A DNA stretch of 64,000 bases from contig NC_092289.1 in the NCBI RefSeq assembly GCF_036320965.1, positions 20,965,778-21,029,777 of the forward strand, given 5' to 3'. The notes below the pieces were generated by a model. That model did not search any database, was not told the DNA's origin, and saw nothing but the letters and a program-made list of their open reading frames with translations. The DNA is from Panulirus ornatus. Lineage: Eukaryota; Arthropoda; Malacostraca; Decapoda; Palinuridae. Below are positions 53,000-64,000 of the stretch, one piece after another (position 1 is the stretch's first letter; each line of letters starts with the position of its first letter). The translations under genes and the position numbers were made by a program.

Positions 53000-53959
53000 G
53001 ATAGATTGACTGATTGATTGATTGAGAGATAGATAGATAGGTATGCTATTGGAGCCACATGAAGATATAAGGGACACCTCATCACTGGTAATTTCTCAGT
53101 CTTCCTTGAGAAGCAATTTTCTTTCGCTGTCACCTGAGAGGAAGAAACCATATCTATAATTTGAAAAAAAAAAAATTCATTTCTTTCTGTTTAGTGGACA
53201 CCTGTCTCTCCCTGTGACAAACATTACACCTAGAAAAAAAAAGATCTATGATTCTGTTCATCTTCATGTAGCGGCAGAAATTCGCCTTCACTTTTCTGAA
53301 AGTGATGTCTTTAATTCCCTGGCTGACAACACTTCTACTTCCCCTCCTCCTGACACAATGACTGTCCTCACAACATACAACCCCGGCCACTGAGGAACTA
53401 TGTGTAACAACGAGTGCTGCGTGGAGGTAAGGACCGAAATAAACCTACCAAACCCTCGCCCGTTCTCTTGAATTCCATACCAGTTCCCTTAAAGTCTTTT
53501 ACTAACCCTCCCGAGTCCTTTCCCGGCCCTTCCCAGTTCTCCAAATGTTCCTCTCACAATTTCCAAGACACCCCCCACCCCTCCTTCCCCTCCTCCCATA
53601 CCTCCCACGCCTGACGGCGCATTCACAAACACACCACTCCATCCTGAACCCAATCTCTCCCTACGCTACTCACCAAGGGTGATCCAGGATGTCTCAGTCC
53701 TCCACTAACCATCCAGTCAACATGACGACCTCCCACACCACTGATCACTGGCTGCAACACTCGAGCAGTCATTCTGTTCTGCGAAGAGACACTCCCTGCC
53801 AGTTTCACTGTTAAATGCACTACTCGTTTTCTTATACACTGCAAACAAGGCAACGAGGTCATCGCCACAAGATAGTTTTGCGTCACTGTATCAAAAGCCA
53901 AAATCGCCATAGATGTAATTTTTCCGACCCGAAAAAATAACTGTGCAACACGGTCATGC

Positions 53960-54190
53960 AACAGCATCACGTGAAAATGATGTTGCAAACCTTCCCGAGG
54001 ATGTTGCAGACTTTCCTGAAGGTGTTGTAGACCTCACAGGTGCTGCACTTCCCAGGGGATACTATAGACCTTCCAAAGTGGCGTTGCAGACCTTCACAGT
54101 GAGTACTGCAGACTTTCCCAGGAATAATGAGAACCTCCTCTGGGTGTACTGTAGATTGGATGGGGGCGTTGCACACCTTCCCAGGTGTGC
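53960..54190 (+). repeat. Degenerate minisatellite, about 24-33 bp
   Basis: GATGTTGCAGACTTTCC-like words (GTTGTAGACCTCACAGG, GTTGCAGACCTTCACAG, TACTGCAGACTTTCCCAGG) recur about eight times. Confidence 0.6.
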
Positions 54191-54904
54191 TGCAGCCGCA
54201 GATCTCTCCTACCGTCTACGTACGGCTGGATCCGCGAAGTCTGGCCAAAGGGGAACCTTCGCCATGCGAACGCCATCCCAGCGCCAGGCACACCTTCCCC
54301 CGCTTCAATCTCAACATTTTTCTCCCTTGAACATGGTTGCGGAGACTTTGAGAACACAAGCCTGGTCGCAGGAGATAAGCGTGCGAACGATGACTGGGGA
54401 CTTTACCACCAAAAAGCTACAGGGGTGATGGAGCACCACTTCACGTGGCCAGGTCAGTGGTATATGGAAGTCGGACGCTATCATCACGGTCTCTGGGCAG
54501 ACGCGACCCCCACGTCACGCTGTTTCGGCCTCCTAATGAAACCGGGTTAATGATGCAGGAAAGATATGGTCCAGTGGTCCGCTCCGTCCATATTTTCCTA
54601 CGAGAGCGCCGGACGTACCAGGCCGACTCTTCTAACCTGTGGCCCCTTCCCTTGGGTTCATTATGTCACTAATGATGGAACTATAAATATACAAAAACCT
54701 TCGGAAGACTTTGGTCAACGCGGGTGACTGTCTGTTGGAGGTCAAAGTTACTACAAGACCAAACCACTAGGTCCAGCAGTTTTTGCGTCTCACCGTATAT
54801 CTTAAAGTCTCATTGTATCTTTAATACACTGTCTCATTTCACTGCGCCAGTTTTTAATCCCCTGAGAACAGCAGTTCGACCTCTGGGCAAAACAACGACA
54901 CGAC

Positions 54905-54995
54905 CCTTTGGTATCTTATCCTGGACTTTAACATGACCCTCGGGAATGAGATCAAAGGTCAAACTATCATAGCCAAGGGTCAGACCGTGAATGCT
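54905..54995 (+). repeat. 21-nt compound repeat, minimal copy 10
   Basis: GATCAAAGGTCAAACTATCA and TAGCCAAGGGTCAGACCGTG: head remnant plus one unit. Confidence 0.45.
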
Positions 54996-55975
54996 CTGCG
55001 CGTTACGGATGCGTGAAGATGACTGTCCAAGTGCGCACCCTGTCGGAAATTTCTGTATACAAATGTATCCAATGATGCACGACGAGTCTCAAATGTATCA
55101 TACTCTGTTGATAATGCAATGATAAATTAGCCTCGCCCACTATTTCAGAGACTTGTGACCAGTTACAAATCTATTTTATATGAAATGATTTATGCTACTT
55201 TTTCTTAGTGACAAAGAAAAAAAAATAGCCATATGGGTACGAGCACCACGCCAGATTATTCTGATCCCCACAGCTTTAATAAAACTGTGCCTTACTTAAC
55301 TCCGAAGCAACATATTTGTAAACTGATTAACAAATATTGAAAAACTGTGAGCTCGAATCCTGCAAAGGAGTCACTGAGAGAATCTGATATGCGTCCCCTG
55401 TTGTCTTCCAAAAAGATTCTGTCCATGCGAAGAATGTCTGTCTGTCTATATGTCTGTCTGTCCGTCCGTCTACAGTAAGGCTGAGGAAACGGAGAGCTTC
55501 ACAGAATCTTCAAGTCCACAAAAATGTTTCAATATGCGTGTGACTTCAGATTTGAACGAGACCCACAAGAAAATCAATCTTCCATCCCTGATAATCCACT
55601 TCGCAAGATGTAATAAAAAAAAAAAATACTAACTCATTTCTGCAATACAGCAAGACTTTTAATTCAACGAAGCTTCGTGTGACATAGTTTCATATGATAC
55701 AAGTGAAGGCTGAATTTCAGACGCAAGTAAATCCGCTAGAGACGTAATTATACGACTAACAGCTTAATTGACACATGCGCAAATACATCCATTAAGGCGA
55801 CAGTCTGACTTAAATACATTCTGCAGATTTGCGATGCAAATGGTCGAAGGCGCCACCAGTAGCAGCCGCCACGGCTGATCCTGGTTGGCTGACGGGAAAA
55901 TTCAAATTGGGACTAACTCCATCATGTGACTAATATCATGTTGCACTTTTATTAGCACTTTTAGAGATGGACAGG

Positions 55976-55983
55976 GTGTGTGT

Positions 55984-56028
<45 letters not shown>
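55976..56028. repeat. (GT)n microsatellite
   Basis: About 25 units. Confidence 0.97.
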
Positions 56029-56030
<2 letters not shown>

Positions 56031-56583
56031 CATCTGTCTCGGGAACTCTTGTCTGGTGTGGTCTGTAGTCAAGGAGTGTTTGAACGTTCATTCGCTCTCT
56101 TTAAACAAAACAAAAAAAAAGTTTCCCTGGAATACACACACAAAAAAAAAATAAATAAAAAATCTTGGTTGCTTTACATATCTTCCATGGCTAAATTTCC
56201 ATTTTCCTGAAAAAAAAAAAAGCTGAAAAAAAAAAGGAGAGGAAGTGCGTATAAAATTCTTCATTTTTCATTATCTACACAGCGCATCTCTCATTACCAA
56301 CGGTAACTCAATCAAGCCGTTCCCTCTCGTGCTGGGAAGCGACAATTCTTTGAGTATCCACTTAACACTGTCCTTCTGAAATTTACATGAAGGCCGGCAC
56401 AGTCCTTCCTCCCTAGTGGCAGGAGGAACGAACGGTACTTGGCTCCACCTGGGCGATCGAGATGGACACGCTACAGCCGCCCACCTGGACGTATTGTGGG
56501 TCCTGCAACCGTTGTATATATAGGCTTCGTCCAGCGTGTCCTTCAAATACGTGTAATGTGGTGTATACATATACATACAAATA

Positions 56584-56946
<363 letters not shown>

Positions 56947-57134
56947 ATCCCTCATAATATTTTACAATATAATGTTATCAAATGTAGTTAAAACAAATCT
57001 GCTGCCTTCCGACAAAAGCCAAAAAGTTATGTATAAAACCAATAAGGATTCAGTCAATCCTTGTTTGTGAACACAAGGAAAAATACAAAACAATTATTCA
57101 TTCGCATGTTGTTGATATTTTGAAATGCAAATGA

Positions 57135-57136
<2 letters not shown>

Positions 57137-57226
<90 letters not shown>
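57137..57226. repeat. (TA)n microsatellite
   Basis: About 44 units. Confidence 0.98.
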
Positions 57227-57228
<2 letters not shown>

Positions 57229-57365
57229 GCCTTCAGTATTAAGTTTATAATCGTTGTAATACTTGCCCTGAGGAGCGCTTTAAGATAAATCACATACGAA
57301 CATCAACTCTGCGCACTTACCAACAGTCACGTCACTCATGTGTTTGGTTACTAAACCCACCGCAC

Positions 57366-57369
<4 letters not shown>

Positions 57370-57451
<82 letters not shown>
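57370..57451. repeat. (TC)n microsatellite
   Basis: About 41 units. Confidence 0.98.
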
Positions 57452-57453
<2 letters not shown>

Positions 57454-57569
57454 CTTTAAATGATGAGGTGATGCTTCATTCTCACGCGTAGATCAGATCA
57501 TTTTGTTCTCCAACACATTGTATCCTTCACAGTCGTTCCAACGTACTAGTAGCTGACGGAGTGACTACC

Positions 57570-57690
57570 CCCTTCTTATCCTATCATCTGTTGTGTTCCG
57601 CAGGGACCTGTCCAAATTGCCTACCCTCTTCCATTTTCTATGAACGATCTCGCGTTTCATTTAGCGTTAACACGGCCATGACACACGCGA
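57570..57690 (+). mobile_element. Reverse transcriptase scrap
   Basis: One + frame reads ICCVPQGPVQIAYPLPFSMN then DLAFHL. This aligns with the LINE block normally like GVPQGSVLGPLLFxIYINDL, with VPQG and ND-L kept. Too short to assign a clade. Confidence 0.5.
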
Positions 57691-58478
57691 CCATGAACGT
57701 AATGATGGTGATGTGAATTCGACTTTCTTGACAAAAATGCAAAATTCCCATTATAGTTCATGCTGACATATTTACGATCCCGCAAAAACGAAGACCAGAG
57801 TGTTACGTACGATGGGTCGATGTTTACAGGGCGCGGCCGTGTCCTCTTGTGGGACTGGAGGTCCACCACTCCCTGTGTTATGCCTCCTCCAGCCAGTGGC
57901 ACAGCATTCTGTCTGATGCCTCCTCCTGCCAGGAATGACTATCTCCGACGTGCACTGGAGGTGACAAATCTCACCAACCACTCATGGGGGAAGGGGCAGA
58001 AAAAGAAGCAGAGGACGGAAAGGAAGAGTAATGGAATGGGAAAGGTGGACGAGTCGAAAGCAGAAAGGATCAAGTGTCGCCAGGCAAATGGAAAGGAGCA
58101 AACCACCTTTCCACCTAGTGGTAAAAGCTGGTGAGCCAGATACGCGGGAAGGGGGTGGCAGGGAGGTCAGAGCAGGGACAGTGCCTGTCGACTCCCGAGA
58201 TGGCAGGAGGAGAAACAATCAGGGAGAGACAGGGCGGCGTGGCTCGTAAGTGGGTACGAAGACGTAAGAAGTTAATCTAGTCCAGTTTATCCGGTGTCGC
58301 GTGAAGGGACCCGATACATAACGGCTCTAAACGACGTGATCGGTGCCCAGGGAACATTTAACCCAATCCCCTCGTAAAATACGTTTTCTAATGCTTCCTA
58401 GCGTTTGCTGGATAATCCACAGTAAAAGGCCAAGTACAATTTTCTAATTCAAGAGTTCTCGTTTAAAGCTCCGGTCAC

Positions 58479-58497
58479 CATTTACTGGAAGATCCAT

Positions 58498-58590
<93 letters not shown>

Positions 58591-58603
58591 CTGGAAGATC
58601 CAT

Positions 58604-58689
<86 letters not shown>
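58479..58689 (+). repeat. Tandem duplication of flank plus (TA)n
   Basis: TTTACTGGAAGATCCATTAC precedes both (TA)n arrays, so the block of about 109 bp is present twice. Confidence 0.85.
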
Positions 58690-58691
<2 letters not shown>

Positions 58692-58753
58692 TTTCTTCTT
58701 TTAAACTATTCGCCATTTCCCACATTAGCGAGGTAGCGTTAAGAACAGAGGAC
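58690..58753 (-). mobile_element. SINE-like 3' tail fragment, antisense
   Basis: AAACTATTCGCCATTTCCCA and TTAGCGAGGTAGCGTTAAGA up to CAGAGGACTT, next to a (TA)n array. Only the 3' module is present. Confidence 0.65.
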
Positions 58754-61443
58754 TTGATGAAAACTCCCCAGGTAATTCGTGCCATCTGTGTCACAAAGAC
58801 ACACACACACACACAAACATCACATATATGTTTTTACAACCAAAACTTATCATCACTACACAGATGTAACACCACGAGCCAAGAAATATCGTCCCAGTCT
58901 CTGGTATACTTAGTTCCATCAAAGCCCCTCTGGCAACGCAAAATGAGTTCATAGTCTCTAGCTGTAATTCCCATGGTCACATAATAGTAGTATGATGCTT
59001 CATATCAACCCAATCTATAAATTCTGTATCTACTGTTTATATGTGCAATGTAGTCACCCGAATGGAATATTTCCCATCATTCTTGGATACTGCGATCCTA
59101 GGCGTGTGCAGGATCCAGGCCTTAGACACAAGCAGCAGACTATACTGTACTTCTATCTGACCTTCAACTCACTATACGGCGTCGCGGCACTTCACTACAC
59201 ACAACCGCGGAGCTAGTAAGGGTCTAAACGTTTCATCAAAATAAATCCTCCTTCAAACATAATCGCAAATTCAAAACCTAATTCATACGTCTCAGATTCA
59301 TCAATTCCATCATCAAAATGATAGGTTTACAACACTGAAATCTGTCATTAATGAAAGACTGTGTAAGGATCAATAACAAGTCACGACAAAGTCTTTTTTT
59401 TTCCAGAGATGTCTGCTCTCAGGGTGTGGGTTGACAAGAGATAACGAACGAGCTTGAACGCATCCTTAAAGATTCAATGTCACCAAGAACATTTTTCTTG
59501 ATCTTAAAGTCCGTATTTTCTCACTCAAACATTTTCTTTCTAACAACAGGTTCTGTGTTACAAATGGGAGCGAGCTTAATACGAGAACGTTTCACTACAT
59601 TCTTAATTAAAAGACGTATCTCATAGTTCCCACACCCCAGATCTCCCACATACAGTCCCTAACCCCAAAGACCACTTCAGCAGTCCTTCCTGAGGCAACC
59701 TCTCTTATCCACTCCACAATTCCATGATCTCTTTATTTTTTTTCTGTAATTCTCAAGGGCGTTCTTATATGGTCCTACACCAACGACCTCTCGCACACGG
59801 CACTACAACAAAGACTCTCGTCACACAGCCCCTACCTGAAGGACACGTTTCACACAGTCCCAACTGTGGAGATCTGTGAACCCCAAGGCTCCGCTCCTAG
59901 ATCTTTCTCCCTTCCTTCCGCTGGAGGGAATCTCAGATCACTCACTGGCTTGGTCATTATTCTCCCCTTAATGAGGATGTCCTCTCATTATCAGCAGCCA
60001 ATTCCCCTCTTTTCCCCTCACAATCAAAAACACAACTTATCTCGAATACCGACAATGGTAAACAAACTCGTAATTCTCAGTTCCACCGGGCACCTCGTCC
60101 TTTGGATGCCTGTTCACCTTGAAGATTTCAATACAGACTCAGATTTCCGTGATTATCACTCGTCACATCTGGTAATTTCGCTCTATCGCTTATGTTTCTC
60201 ACATCAAGCAGATTATGAAGCAAGCTACACCGATCTGGCGGTTCAAGATGTAATCTTTCGCAGACATCTCATTTCCCCCTTCAAGATGTAATGCTCTGTA
60301 AAATCAGAAGGGTAAAACGAGCCATGAAACACCCATATTAGGGCAAACATCTCACACAATTTTCTCCATACTCTCTGGCAATCTAACCTCCACCCCATCC
60401 CCAAGACAAGGCCGCTTAGGTCGACCTTTCAGGAGCTACTACGCCCTGTATGTACATGATGAGATGCAAAATAGCTCTATAGTCTAAGTGACAAAGTCTG
60501 GGGAGGAAGTCTATGAACTCCCCTGTTGCCTCCTGGTCTAAATGCGCTACCTCTTTGTGCCTACTGCCAGTCTACGTAGAGCTGCTATGATGTGAGCCTA
60601 CACACGAGGAACTTTGGTATTCGCTCGAACCCACTGGGGGCCAAGATGAATATAAGTTGTAACTTAATGCCCTGCTATGGACGAGGCTGTGGGTTCCCTC
60701 TACTTTAATATTTGTTAACAGGGGGCTCTGGTTTCCCCCAGTCTCTCCCCCCTTACGCTCGGAACGCCAGCTTATGATGGGAGTGTGAGGAGAGGAGCTG
60801 ATCCTCCTCCTCCTAGTCAAATGTAAATAAGAAAAATAAAAAGCAGTGTGGATAAGGGAGGAAGAGGTACTACTCTCCCCGACTTCTTCGTTTCATATCA
60901 CCCAAAGCAAATAAGGGAGACTCTTGTTACGCTTCGCTTAATAATGGTTAAGCGAGGCGAGTGGGGAGCGGGTCTCTCCAGCGTCTAATAAGACATTAGG
61001 GACGTATGGAGGCATCTTCTTTCCTTCGTCTAATAATAACTCTGGAATAACATATGATGAGGATAGCCTTCGTATAATGGCAGCTATGGTGAATGAAGGG
61101 AACATCTTACCCCATCCCACCCCTGCCAACAGTAGTCAAGAGAGGAAACGGCATTTAGATAAAAAAAAAAATGTAGTCATCCTCTCAAAGCATCTCGGGG
61201 GGTGGGTAAGGGAGACGTGGCTCTCCATACTATAACTACAGCTGTAAGGGGTAAGGGGGCTTAGCTCCCTCTTATCATAATAGCTGAGGTAATGGAGCTT
61301 CATTTCTCTATTCTCCCTGCCTGACAGCAGCTTGAGGAAGGGCAACTGGACTACTGCTGCTTCCCCAGTTTACCAGTAACTGAGAGAGCCAAAGGAGACT
61401 GCTATACCCCATGGTTTGATGACAGGCGAAGGAGGTCAAGTGA

Positions 61444-61445
<2 letters not shown>

Positions 61446-61516
<71 letters not shown>
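61446..61516. repeat. (TC)n microsatellite
   Basis: About 35 units, with further short TC runs to 61535. Confidence 0.97.
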
Positions 61517-61519
<3 letters not shown>

Positions 61520-61620
61520 TCTCTCTCCATCTCTCGGGCTTACATTTCTCTGCTTCATCTGAAGTGACTATCGTCTCCAAGTTCCATCGTCTTCAACTTT
61601 CCATTCCCCCGGGCAATCGC

Positions 61621-61623
<3 letters not shown>

Positions 61624-61700
<77 letters not shown>
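61624..61700. repeat. (TC)n microsatellite
   Basis: About 38 units. Confidence 0.98.
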
Positions 61701-61703
<3 letters not shown>

Positions 61704-61949
61704 CATACGGTCCCCCTGCCCTTCGCCACGTCCCACAACACCTCCCTGTAGAGGTTATTGGTTTCCGATGCTATTTCCCTCACCTGGCCTACCGTCTTCT
61801 GTGTGGGGCGCATCGCAACGTTATATCACTCACGTCGCCCCTTGTTACGTGGGTAGCAAAGTTACACGGGAGAGAAGCCTTATCTTGAGATGTATCCAGG
61901 GTTTCTGTCGGTCCTGTTTGCCTTTGTTATGTGGAGAAGGCGAGTCTAC

Positions 61950-62040
61950 TTGACCGTGGGGAGACTATCCAGGGGCGACTACATGACGTGGGGAGACTAT
62001 CTATGGGGCGTCCGCATGACGTGGGGAGACCAGGGGAGCA
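61950..62040 (+). repeat. About 33-bp tandem repeat, three copies
   Basis: ACGTGGGGAGACTATC-like blocks recur three times, separated by GGGGCG(A/T)C. Confidence 0.7.
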
Positions 62041-62225
62041 TGAGAAGGTCATATCGACCCTCTCGGTCCTCGGTAGCAGTGGGATGAGATTTACTAACAC
62101 CATGAGAGAGGATTTGTTATCTAATGGACGATTTACTGTATAGTCAGAGAGGCTACCTCGATGCTTCCTGTATCATGAGACCAAACCTGATGACTGGTGG
62201 GAAGAAGGTTTGGTATTCAAAGGGA

Positions 62226-62355
62226 GGGGATTAGTCCCATAAGTTAGGAGATTAGTTACGTCGACTGGGGGGATTAATCCCATGGGTGAGGAGATTAGTT
62301 ATGTGGGGGGGGTGGAATTAGTCCCACATGTGAGGAGATTAGTTACGTCGAGTGT
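62226..62355 (+). repeat. About 50-bp tandem repeat, three copies
   Basis: GGATTAGTCCCATAAGTTAG and GAGATTAGTTACGTCGA blocks recur three times. Confidence 0.75.
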
Positions 62356-62582
62356 GAGCGTTTGTGAGCGACTAGAGAGAGTAAAGCTAACAACATGTGG
62401 GACATATCTAACGTGGAGAGAGGAGGCTAGTTAGACACGGGGATAAAAGCTGATTAACTTGCCCATTAATATGTTAAAGATAAGCTTATAATCGGCCACA
62501 AAAGTTTGTAAGCCTTTGAGAAAAACTTTATGAATACTAATCTTAGTTTAAAACTTCCTAATTTAAAGACGTCTTAAAGTTA

Positions 62583-62586
<4 letters not shown>

Positions 62587-62667
<81 letters not shown>
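62587..62667. repeat. (GA)n microsatellite
   Basis: About 40 units. Confidence 0.98.
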
Positions 62668-62668
<1 letters not shown>

Positions 62669-62802
62669 TAGAGAAGCTAAGGTCTTCTCGTGATATCTGT
62701 TGCTAGTGAGGTCCTGGGACACCATCCCACCTCATCCGCCAGCCATGAACTATATTATGCATGAGGCGTCCATGATGCAAAATCCCGCACACTCCTAACA
62801 CA

Positions 62803-62803
<1 letters not shown>

Positions 62804-62861
<58 letters not shown>

Positions 62862-62893
62862 ACACACACACACATACACACACACACACACAT
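62804..62893. repeat. (CA)n microsatellite
   Basis: About 44 units with single TA interruptions. Confidence 0.97.
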
Positions 62894-63069
62894 ATACAGT
62901 TCTGTATTTATCTCAACTTATATCTCAGCCGAATGGCTGCGTAAATCCATTAAACCTTTCTTTATTTTCATTCACTTTACACAGGCAGGGGTGACTGGAG
63001 ATGATGGCGGAGGAGGAGTTGCTCCACTGCTTTACGTTGCGGAATGTGCTAAAGTGGTCTTAGTGTGGT

Positions 63070-63312
63070 TAGGGTGGTAGGGAGGCGTTGGCCTGGAAAA
63101 GGTTATAGGGAGGCGGTGGAGTAGAAGAGGTAGGAGGGAGGCGGTGGAATGGAAGCGGTAGGAGGGAGGCGTTGGCCTGGAAAAGGTTACAAGGAGGCGG
63201 TGGAGTAGAAGAGGTAGGAGGGAGGCGGTGGAATGGAAGCAGTAGGAGGGAGGCGTTGGAGTGGAAGATGAAGCAAGGAGGCGTTAGAGTGGAGGGAGGC
63301 AGTAGGGTATGG
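63070..63312 (+). repeat. 28-bp minisatellite with 84-bp higher-order period
   Basis: AGGGAGGCGGTGGAATGGAA-type units; the variant GTTGGCCTGGAAAAGGTTA occurs at 63087 and 63171, 84 bp (three units) apart. Confidence 0.8.
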
Positions 63313-64000
63313 AGTATTCAGGTTCGTCCGTTCGTCCGGTCAGAGCTGCGAGAGACGAGGGATGAGGACAGACACCGGAGCAACTGCGGTTCTCAGTTCC
63401 AAGACAGAAGACATTTATCATTTCCTCCACAAAAATCAACTTGGAACGAATGCCCTTGTGAGCGTCTGTCTGTGTGTCTGTGTTGACGAGCATAAATACA
63501 ACACATCCTGGGAGCTGGAAGTCCCCGAGCAGAGAACAGCGAAGGTCAGACAGGCCTCGTGGGGCCAAGGTGCGCCATGTAACGTGCCAGGGTCGGATGG
63601 GGTACAAATGAACGTGACCGAAAATTTTACGCCGGCACTGTTGGTAATCTATTCTGGACATGGAATATTCTTCTACGTCCCGACAATCTGTCAGGACCAA
63701 GCCGGAGGAAAGGATTAATTCTGTATGGTGCTGGAAAAGGTCAAGAGTTTACACCGATCCAGAGACCGGGAGAGACCTCCTGCTTGGCCAGGTGTCGCGC
63801 CAGATGTGTTGCACAGGTGAGACTCCTGGTCAAAGGCCGGGGAGAAAGGACGCTGACTGGCAGGTACTGGAAGGGTACGCCTCCTCCCTGACATAATACG
63901 AAGTCCCACATGAGTGCTTCCCTTAATAACCTACACAGAAATAAGTATTCACGAAGTGGATACTAAATATGATTCAGGGGACTGATGACGGTAAGGTGGC

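Noticed and set aside
55340..55385. Pol III B-box-like GAGCTCGAATCCTGC, possible tRNA
   Set aside because: No matching A box or cloverleaf stems at the right spacing.
57760..58134. 124-codon + strand open frame
   Set aside because: No recognisable motif, purine-rich second half, and an equally open frame on the other strand.
59866..60291. 141-codon + strand open frame
   Set aside because: No family resemblance, no splice-supported neighbours and no clear codon bias.

Overview
The window reads as intronic, repeat-rich DNA from an arthropod, most likely a decapod crustacean. The evidence is long GT-AG introns, at least 24 long (TA)n arrays, about 19 (GA)n/(TC)n arrays, decayed non-LTR retrotransposons, and one recognisable gene: the 3' two thirds of a class B neuropeptide GPCR that best matches the arthropod pigment-dispersing factor (PDF/PDH) receptor. 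I could not fix the species. All family calls come from remembered motifs, not database searches.

Layout. 1-9776: no exon found; CR1-like RT fragment at 250-545, SINE-like copies near 3.2 and 4.1 kb, 21-nt compound repeats at 2.5 and 8.4 kb, a nine-copy 71-bp VNTR at 7.0-7.65 kb. 9777-48415: seven receptor exons on the + strand, TM3 (9777-9879), TM4 (14545-14662), ECL2/TM5 (16108-16177), TM5/ICL3 (24577-24662), TM6-ECL3-TM7 (25313-25496), helix 8 and proximal tail (26728-26909), long distal tail (to 48415). The phases of all junctions agree. Exons for the N-terminal hormone-binding domain, TM1 and TM2 are not visible and probably lie upstream of the window. The 20.6-kb last intron holds a 2.6-kb array of about 114 nearly identical 23-bp units, a decayed CR1-like LINE (40.4-41.9 kb) and several LINE/SINE pieces. 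48416-64000: no gene supported; SINE copies, microsatellites and small minisatellites.

Most interesting: (1) the strong acceptor of the last exon puts a UGA followed by C in frame four codons after the junction, ahead of 286 open codons with strong GC3 bias. A second phase-compatible AG 42 nt downstream skips it, so short and long receptor tails could arise by alternative acceptor choice or stop readthrough. (2) A decaying tandem array in intron 1 has units derived from the 3' end of the TM3 exon plus its splice donor. (3) A SINE-like family and a LINE family in the same window share their 3' terminal module, and the SINE-like copies repeatedly border (TA)n arrays. (4) A 21-nt minisatellite behind a palindromic head recurs at ten loci.
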